This document shows positions 59,029 through 64,000 of a DNA stretch of 64,000 bases, piece by piece. Both the position numbers and the translations under genes were made by a program. The stretch comes from VRUE01 sp963703235 (lineage in GTDB: Bacteria; Actinomycetota; Thermoleophilia; Solirubrobacterales; 70-9), in contig OY969802.1 of assembly GCA_963703235.1 (NCBI GenBank), forward strand, positions 992,001-1,056,000. The letters are read 5' to 3'. Position 1 is the first letter of the stretch. Each line of letters starts with the position of its first letter. The notes beneath the pieces are model-generated. The model saw nothing but the letters and a program-made list of their open reading frames with translations. It did no database searches and was not told the origin of the DNA.

Positions 59029-60267
59029 CTACTTCGCGAGCTCGTCCAGGACCTTGCCCGGAGCGACCGGATGCTGGTCGCCGGTCTCCATGTCCCGCAT
59101 CTGCAGGGAGCCGTCGGCTTCGAGGATCAGCACGTGGCGGGCGCCGATCCGGTTCGCGTGCTTGAGCTGCCCCTTGAGGCCGCGCCCGGCCAGGTCGACC
59201 TCGGCGGACAAACCGGCGTGGCGCAGCTCGATCGCCAGGGCCAGCGCGCGCTGTCGCTGATCGTCGTCGGCGGCGGCGAGGAAGGCGTCGTGGACCCTCG
59301 GCGCGCCGTCGTCGCCCGCGGCGAGCAGGATCCGCTCGATCCCGGCCGCCCAGCCGACAGCCGGCGTCGGCGGGCCGCCGAGCTGCTCGATCAGGCCGTC
59401 GTAACGGCCGCCGCCGCCCACCTCGGACTGCGCCCCCAGCTCGTCGCAGACGAAGGAGAAGATCGTCCGCGTGTAGTAGTCGAGACCGCGGACCAGGGTC
59501 GGGTCGATCGTGTACGGGACGCCGGCGGCCTCGAGCAACGAGCGCACTTCGGCGAAGTGCTTGGCGTCCTCCCCGTCGAGGCGCTCGACGATCGTCGGCG
59601 CGTTCGCCATCACCGCCTGCGTCCCCTCGTCGTCGGAATCGAAGGCGCGCAGCGGGTTGATCTCGATCCGCTCGCGCACCCCCTTCGGCAGCTCGTCCTC
59701 CTGCAAGCGCAGGTATGCCTTCAGCTCCTCGAGGTAGTCACGGCGCGATTCCAACGAGCCGAGGCTGGCGAGCCGCAGCTCCACCCCTGGCACGCCGAGC
59801 TCGGTGAGCAGGTCGGCGAGGAGCATGATCGCCTCGGCGTCCGCCAGCGGCGAGTCGGTGCCGATCGTCTCCAGGCCGATCTGGTGGAACTGCCGGTAGC
59901 GCCCGGCCTGCGGGCGCTCGTGGCGGAAGAAGGGGCCGCGGTAGTGGAGCTTGACCGGCTGCGCCAGCTTGTGCATCCCGTGCTCGAGGTAGGCGCGGCA
60001 GATCGGCGCGGTCCCCTCCGGCCGCAGGGTGACGCTGCGCCCGCCCTTGTCCTCGAAGGTGAACATCTCCTTGCGGACGACGTCGGTGGAGCGGCCGACC
60101 CCGCGTTCGAAGAGATCGGTGTCCTCGAACGCGGGCGTCGCGATCGGCTCGTAGCCGGCCCGGCTGAGGATCGTCGCCGCGACCCGTTCGACCCGGCGGC
60201 GGGCGCGGGCTTCCGCGGGGAGCACGTCGAAGGTCCCCCGCGGTGCCTGGTAAGAGCCCTTGGCCAC
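59029..60267 (-). CDS. hisS: Histidyl-tRNA synthetase
   Basis: A 412-residue class II synthetase. Family blocks: APRGTFDVLPAEARARRRVE, TLRPEGTAPICRAYLEHGMH (motif 2), RPQAGRYRQFHQIGLETIG, the His-binding LVRGLDYYTRTIFSFVCDEL and GGGGRYDGLIEQLGG, then a C-terminal anticodon domain. GTG 60267. It precedes aspS and follows an MBL hydrolase gene by eight bases. Confidence 0.96.
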   Translation of the reverse strand: MAKGSYQAPRGTFDVLPAEARARRRVERVAATILSRAGYEPIATPAFEDTDLFERGVGRSTDVVRKEMFTFEDKGGRSVTLRPEGTAPICRAYLEHGMHKLAQPVKLHYRGPFFRHERPQAGRYRQFHQIGLETIGTDSPLADAEAIMLLADLLTELGVPGVELRLASLGSLESRRDYLEELKAYLRLQEDELPKGVRERIEINPLRAFDSDDEGTQAVMANAPTIVERLDGEDAKHFAEVRSLLEAAGVPYTIDPTLVRGLDYYTRTIFSFVCDELGAQSEVGGGGRYDGLIEQLGGPPTPAVGWAAGIERILLAAGDDGAPRVHDAFLAAADDDQRQRALALAIELRHAGLSAEVDLAGRGLKGQLKHANRIGARHVLILEADGSLQMRDMETGDQHPVAPGKVLDELAK

Positions 60268-60275
60268 GGCGGCGG

Positions 60276-60920
60276 CTAGCGCGCCAGCTCGGCGAGGAAC
60301 GGGTTGGTGACCCGCTCGGCGCCGAGGGTGGTCACACCCATGTGGCCGGGGTAGACGCCCGTCTCGGGGGGCAGCGAATCGAGCAGGGTCGCGATCGAGC
60401 GCAGCAGCGTCGGGCCGTCGCCCCCCGGCAGGTCGACGCGTCCGACCGAGCCCTGGAAGAGCACGTCGCCGGAGAAGATCGCCTCCTCGCCGCGCACCGA
60501 GTAGGTGACGTGGCCGGGGCTGTGGCCCGGAGTGGCGATCACGTCGACGGTCAGGCTGGCGAGCTCCAGCGTCTCGCCCCCCTCGACCGTCTCGTCGGCG
60601 TCGTAGCTCTCGAAGGGACCGAAGCCGGCGAAGGGCACAAAGGCCATGATGTCGGCGAGGACCGGCGTTTCCAGCGTCGGGCAGTAGACCGGCGCGCCGG
60701 TGATCGTCGCCACCGGCGCGACGGCGCCGATGTGGTCGAAGTGGCAGTGGGTGAGGAGGATCGCCTCGACCCTCACCCCCATCTCCTCGACTGTCTTCAG
60801 GATCCTGTCCGGCTCTTCGCCGGGATCTACGATCAGGCCGCTGCCGGAGCCTTCGCGGCGCAGCACGAAGCAGTTCTCGGCGACCGGCCCGACGGTGAGC
60901 ATCTGCACATCGAGCGTCAC
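60276..60920 (-). CDS. MBL-fold hydrolase (glyoxalase II-like)
   Basis: A 214-residue metallo-beta-lactamase-fold protein. It has LLTHCHFDHIGAVAPVA (HxHxDH; here H-C-H-F-D-H), GHSPGHVTYS (His), SGDVLFQGSVGRVDLPGG (Asp) and VYPGHMG (His), so a two-metal site is intact. The GSVGR block is typical of the YcbL/GloB-like branch. GTG 60920 overlaps the upstream gene's stop. Position before hisS is common in actinobacteria. Likely a thioester hydrolase; substrate unproven. Confidence 0.85.
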   Translation of the reverse strand: MTLDVQMLTVGPVAENCFVLRREGSGSGLIVDPGEEPDRILKTVEEMGVRVEAILLTHCHFDHIGAVAPVATITGAPVYCPTLETPVLADIMAFVPFAGFGPFESYDADETVEGGETLELASLTVDVIATPGHSPGHVTYSVRGEEAIFSGDVLFQGSVGRVDLPGGDGPTLLRSIATLLDSLPPETGVYPGHMGVTTLGAERVTNPFLAELAR

Positions 60921-61285
60921 TTCTCCTCCCCGGCGCGGATCCGGGCGCGCTCGCGCCGGCGCCACATCATCGTGTCGATGTAGTAGCCGGCGGGGATGTA
61001 GAAGACGAGCATGAAGCCGCCGAGCGCGAGGGCGGAGCCGAGCGGGCGCTGGAAGAGCAGCACCAGCAGGACGGTGAAGATCGCGGCCGCGACGACGCCG
61101 CGGGTGACCGCGCTGCGCCAGGTCGGTGGCGCGTCGACGCCGGTGGCGGGCCGCTTGCGGCCGGCGCGGGCGCGGGCTTTGGCCTCCTCGCGGCTGCGCG
61201 GTCGCGCCGCGCGCCGGTTGCTGTCGATGCGACCGCCCTGGGTGCCGCGATGCTTGCGGCGTCGCTTCTTCCTGGTCTGGGCCAT
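60917..61285 (-). CDS. Small basic membrane protein, unknown
   Basis: A 122-residue protein with a strongly basic N terminus (AQTRKKRRRKHRGTQGGRID) and two membrane helices (GVVAAAIFTVLLVLLFQRP and LALGGFMLVFYIPAGYYIDT), ending in an Arg-rich tail. TAGATT is six bases before ATG 61285, a likely leaderless promoter for this gene, the MBL hydrolase and hisS-aspS. No family recognised. Confidence 0.7.
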   Translation of the reverse strand: MAQTRKKRRRKHRGTQGGRIDSNRRAARPRSREEAKARARAGRKRPATGVDAPPTWRSAVTRGVVAAAIFTVLLVLLFQRPLGSALALGGFMLVFYIPAGYYIDTMMWRRRERARIRAGEEK

Positions 61286-61311
61286 CAGCGCAATCTAGCC
61301 GACCGCGAGCC

Positions 61312-62202
61312 TCATGCGAGAGCGTCGAGGCGCCGCTCGATCGTCTGCTGCGCCGGGTCGAAGTCGCGAAGCGGAACGTCCTGCGGGTAGCCGCCCAGCG
61401 CCGCTGCCGGGATCAAGCCGATCAGCTCCGCTTCGACAGGGTGGGCGCCGAGTGGCGCGGCCAGGGCGCGGATCCGCTCGACCACCTCCCCCAGCGAGAC
61501 CCCGACCGGGTCGTGGACGTTGGTCGATATCTGGGTGCGACCGCTGGCCAGCGACAGGCCGATCGCGCGCACGCCCGCAAGCCCCCCGCCGGACTCGCGC
61601 AGGCCGGCGGCAACCGCCTGGGCGGTCTCGAGATCGCCGCTGTCGAGCTCGACGTTGAAGGCGCCGAGCGGCGGGCGGGCGGTGACGAGGGCGGCTCCTG
61701 CGCTGCGATGGGGCAGCTCCGGCCCGCGATCGGGGCGAAGCTCTCCCGCCTCCATCCGCAGCCACAGCTCGGCCAGGCCGCCGTTGCGGAAGTAGGCCCG
61801 CTCGAGGTGGTCAGGGGCGGTCGCCATGGCGCCGTAGAAGAACACCGGCACGCCGAGCACCGCAATCGCATCGGCCGCCGCCGCGGCGGCGGCTTCGGCG
61901 GCGTCGCGCTGCTCGGGCGCGAGCCAGACGAGCGGGCAGACGTCGAGCGCGCCGACGGCCGGGTGAACGCCTTCGTGCCGATCCATGTCGATCGACTCGA
62001 TCGCGGCGGCCGCCCCACGCGCCAGCGCTTCGGGGAGCGCAGCGGCGCTGCCGGCCAGGGTGAAGACGGTGCGGTTGTGGTCCGCGTCGGAATGGCGATC
62101 GAGCAGGGAGACGCCCGCGGCGAGAGCGCGCTCCAGCGCAGCAATTCGGGCCTCGTCGCGGCCCTCGGAGACGTTGGGGACGGCGAGCAGCAGCGCGGCC
62201 AC
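61312..62202 (-). CDS. Glutamate formiminotransferase-like protein
   Basis: A 296-residue protein of the formiminotransferase N- and C-subdomain family, which moves the formimino group from formiminoglutamate to tetrahydrofolate in histidine breakdown. Visible blocks: LLAVPNVSEGRDEARIAALE, LLDRHSDADHNRTVFTLAG, DMDRHEGVHPAVGALDVCPL and VFFYGAMATAP. The cyclodeaminase domain is absent. No other histidine-degradation gene is nearby. GTG 62202 begins three bases after the aminopeptidase-like gene's stop. Confidence 0.88.
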   Translation of the reverse strand: MAALLLAVPNVSEGRDEARIAALERALAAGVSLLDRHSDADHNRTVFTLAGSAAALPEALARGAAAAIESIDMDRHEGVHPAVGALDVCPLVWLAPEQRDAAEAAAAAAADAIAVLGVPVFFYGAMATAPDHLERAYFRNGGLAELWLRMEAGELRPDRGPELPHRSAGAALVTARPPLGAFNVELDSGDLETAQAVAAGLRESGGGLAGVRAIGLSLASGRTQISTNVHDPVGVSLGEVVERIRALAAPLGAHPVEAELIGLIPAAALGGYPQDVPLRDFDPAQQTIERRLDALA

Positions 62203-62205
62203 CGT

Positions 62206-63171
62206 CTAGACGGCCAGCTCGCCGGCCTCGACGATGGTCGTGCCGTCGACTTCGACCGTCGGCTCCAGCACCACGCAGTCGAGGTGGACCGGCACCTGGA
62301 CGGTGCCGCCGATCGCCGCCGAGGCCCCGAAGGCGACGTGGGCGGAGCCGAGGATCTTCTCGTCCTCGAGGATGTTGCCGGTGACGATCGCCTCTTCGTT
62401 GGTCCCGATCCCAAGCTCGGCCACGTTGGTCCCGTCGGCTCCGTGCTCGGTCAGGAGCTCCATCAAGCGCTCGCCCTCGGCGCCGCTGGCGTCGGTCAGA
62501 TGGCCGTCGCTGACGCTGAGCTCGACCGGGGTGTCGAGCTTTCCGATCCCGGCGATCGAGCCGTCGACGACAAGGGTCCCCTCGGACGTGCCCTCGAGCG
62601 GGGCGATGAAGGCCTCGCCGCAGGGGATGTTCCCGAAGGCTCCTCGTTTGCTGAGGACGCCGGCGTCGACGATCGCCGTCCGCCCGGTCAGGCCGAGCCG
62701 CAGGTCGCTGCCGTGCGGGCAGGTCATCCTCGCCTCGGCACCGGCGCCGAGGATGCGACTGAGCAGGGTGCCCCGCTTCCTCAGCAATTTCATCTCGGCG
62801 CCCATCACCCGTGCCAGCATTTCCTCGGTGACGCCGGGCATCGAGGCTACCCGGACGCCCGCCTCGCTGGCGGCCTTCCGCGCTTCGGTGTGGGAGATCG
62901 ACTGGATGGTCGGCGCCACGACGATGTCGGCGGCGAGCATCGCGGCGGCCACCGCCTCGGGGGGCTCGGCGGCATGCGATTCGCGCTCCGAGATGACCGC
63001 CAGGGTCGCTTCGCCGCCCTCGCCCTGGGCATTGATGCGCAAGAGGGCGCCGAGCTCTTCCGTCGGCGGGTTGCAGACGACCAGCACTTCTTCGCCCGGC
63101 TGCAGGCCGAGGCACTCGCGGATCACGGTGCTGACCGCCCTATCCAGCGCTTCGGTCGTCATCCCGGACAA
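62206..63171 (-). CDS. M29-like aminopeptidase family protein
   Basis: A 321-residue protein beginning near LDRAVSTVIRECLGLQPGEE-VLVVCNPPTEELG, the pattern of thermophilic metalloproteases (M29). Conserved late blocks are NIPCGEAFIAPLEGTSEGTL (Glu ligand), AELGIGTNEEAIVTGNILED and HVAFGASAAIGG...VHLDCV. The Glu, His and Asp of the cobalt/zinc site appear present. Start GTG 63171 or ATG 63162. It precedes the formiminotransferase on the same transcript. Confidence 0.82.
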   Translation of the reverse strand: MSGMTTEALDRAVSTVIRECLGLQPGEEVLVVCNPPTEELGALLRINAQGEGGEATLAVISERESHAAEPPEAVAAAMLAADIVVAPTIQSISHTEARKAASEAGVRVASMPGVTEEMLARVMGAEMKLLRKRGTLLSRILGAGAEARMTCPHGSDLRLGLTGRTAIVDAGVLSKRGAFGNIPCGEAFIAPLEGTSEGTLVVDGSIAGIGKLDTPVELSVSDGHLTDASGAEGERLMELLTEHGADGTNVAELGIGTNEEAIVTGNILEDEKILGSAHVAFGASAAIGGTVQVPVHLDCVVLEPTVEVDGTTIVEAGELAV

Positions 63172-63234
63172 GGCTATTCGCCGCCGTCCCGACCTGCAGG
63201 CCTCGAAGCTCGCACCGATAGCATCCGTCCTCCC

Positions 63235-63308
63235 GCCGGAGTAGCTCAGCTGGTTAGAGCAGCGGAATCATAATCCGCGTGTCGGGGGTTCGAGTCCCTC
63301 CTCCGGCA
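63235..63308 (+). tRNA. tRNA with anticodon CAT (second copy type)
   Basis: 74 nt. The acceptor GCCGGAG pairs with CTCCGGC, discriminator A, D-arm GCTCAGCTGGTTAGAGC, anticodon loop ATCATAA with CAT at 63269-63271. CCA is not encoded. The sequence differs from the CAT tRNA at 9208-9281 in the acceptor, anticodon and T stems, so one of the two could be elongator Met and the other Ile2 (lysidine). Confidence 0.92.
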
Positions 63309-63338
63309 TGGCGGCTTCACCCACGCCGAGCCGAGCGT

Positions 63339-63629
63339 TCAGTCGCAGCAGCGGTGTCCCTCGATAGCCGCGCGGACCCAGTCCGGGTGCCCATCCAGGG
63401 CGATCGTGTACAGGGGCTCCTGGCCGCCCGCGCTGCCGACCTTCTCGACGAGGTCGAACGAACAGAGCAGGTCGACGAAGTGCGACACCGCTTTTGTGGG
63501 CAGGCCCGTCATCGCGCTCAGCTGCGGGACCGCCAGCGGCGCCCCATCGATCAGGCAGCAGAGCACGTCGAGCCGTCCGTCGTGCCTCACGATCGCCTTC
63601 AACGGAGCTTCTTCGATTCTCGCGCTCAA
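63339..63629 (-). CDS. Small winged-helix regulator-like protein
   Basis: About 96 residues from TTG 63629 (AAGGGG a few bases upstream). The pattern LDVLCCLIDGAPLAVPQLSA-MTGLPTKAVSHFVDLL is an ArsR-like winged helix, followed by a wing and a Cys-Cys near the C terminus (EGHRCCD). The open frame extends upstream to 63908 antisense to the XRE gene; that part is not convincing. Start is uncertain. It lies just 3' of the CAT tRNA and divergent from the XRE gene. Confidence 0.6.
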   Translation of the reverse strand: MSARIEEAPLKAIVRHDGRLDVLCCLIDGAPLAVPQLSAMTGLPTKAVSHFVDLLCSFDLVEKVGSAGGQEPLYTIALDGHPDWVRAAIEGHRCCD

Positions 63630-63725
63630 CCGGTCCCCTTGGCCCAACTGGTAGGTCGTAACTGAGAACCCTAGCGTATATGCTATGGCGCAGGAGGGGT
63701 GGTCGCGGGAGGCTTGTCCGCCTCC

Positions 63726-63965
63726 GTGCCGCAACCGACTTCTGCCCAACTTGGAGCTGCAATTCGCCACGTTCGCCGCTCGCGCGAGCTGAGCATCGAA
63801 GATCTCGCGGCCGCGGCCGGAATCCACTGGACCTCCGTCTCTCGGATAGAGAACGGCAGGCAGAATCCGACCTGGGACGCGGTGAGGGAGCTCGCTACCG
63901 CCCTGCACATCGAGATCGGCGACCTCGCTCGCCTCGCCGCCGAACTGCCCGCGTCCGAGGATTGA
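63726..63965 (+). CDS. XRE-family (Cro/C1-type) HTH regulator
   Basis: A 79-residue DNA-binding protein: LGAAIRHVRRSRELSIEDLA then AAAGIHWTSVSRIENGRQNP and WDAVRELATALHIEIGDLAR, a complete five-helix HTH_3 domain. GTG 63726 is preferred because GGGAGG lies about ten bases upstream; a GTG at 63699 is alternative. It is divergent from the winged-helix gene; TATATGCT near 63677 may serve the divergent promoter. Target unknown. Confidence 0.8.
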   Translation: MPQPTSAQLGAAIRHVRRSRELSIEDLAAAAGIHWTSVSRIENGRQNPTWDAVRELATALHIEIGDLARLAAELPASED

Positions 63966-64000
63966 GGGCCGATCGTCCAGGTGCTCGGCTGAGCGGGCTC

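Overview
The window is a high-G+C bacterial chromosome segment that looks actinobacterial and most like class Thermoleophilia (Solirubrobacterales relatives). That placement is an inference from the tlyA-nadK-recN-steA-steB/mctB-pyrG-xerD order known from mycobacteria, the alaS-ruvX-mltG-aro-pepQ-efp-nusB order known from actinobacteria, frequent GTG starts, ATGA/GTGA gene overlaps and probable leaderless promoters. No rRNA gene or other direct taxonomic marker is present. There are three tRNA genes and no CRISPR array.

Layout. 1-4940: a cut-off IS481-type transposase, a small zincin-like metallopeptidase, a membrane GGDEF/HD-GYP protein with degenerate active sites, a lipoprotein built of 11-residue repeats, a PhzF-like enzyme, a DUF1330 protein and a frameshifted IPT-PASTA secreted protein. 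4978-9281: an accessory region 3' of a tRNA with anticodon CAT. Three direct repeats each combine the 3' half of this tRNA with an integrase-tail remnant. They delimit three small modules: a family of tiny unknown proteins; an Apea-type HEPN gene with an MNT/HEPN pair; and a DUF4160-DUF2442 pair. 9324-14170: Hpt protein, thioredoxin-like lipoprotein, SDR, glycosyltransferase, then a complete IS481 element abutting tRNA-Asn.

14277-30034 is a long leftward block of housekeeping genes (dnaG, dgt, recO, mutM, xerD, DUF3866, M20 peptidase, pyrG, a MraY/WecA-type transferase, steB/mctB, steA, recN, nadK, tlyA). 30035-35630 holds a membrane protein, a glutaredoxin-like protein, a four-gene operon of low-complexity and hendecad-repeat proteins with no recognised function, and a saccharopine-dehydrogenase-like protein. 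35631-39703 (dxs, prenyl synthase, xseB-like, nusB, efp) and 42621-51795 (pepQ, aroQ, fused aroK-aroB, aroC, aroE, mltG, ruvX, alaS) are leftward operons for isoprenoid precursors, the shikimate pathway, cell-wall and translation functions. 51922-63171 contains an ECF sigma factor fused to a zinc-finger anti-sigma module and a membrane/low-complexity tail, a Cys-repeat secreted protein, an IscU-MnmA fusion, an AbiEi/DUF559 protein, aspS, hisS, an MBL hydrolase, glutamate formiminotransferase and an M29-like aminopeptidase. A second CAT-anticodon tRNA and two small regulators close the window.

Five genes (IPT-PASTA, HEPN, a small gene beside the tRNA, M42 peptidase, aroE) are interrupted by single-base shifts, six in all, each lying in or next to a short homopolymer. 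Because housekeeping aroE is affected, consensus errors are at least as likely as gene decay. The most unusual features are the stacked attachment sites, the hendecad-repeat operon, the IscU-MnmA fusion and the membrane-tethered sigma/anti-sigma fusion.
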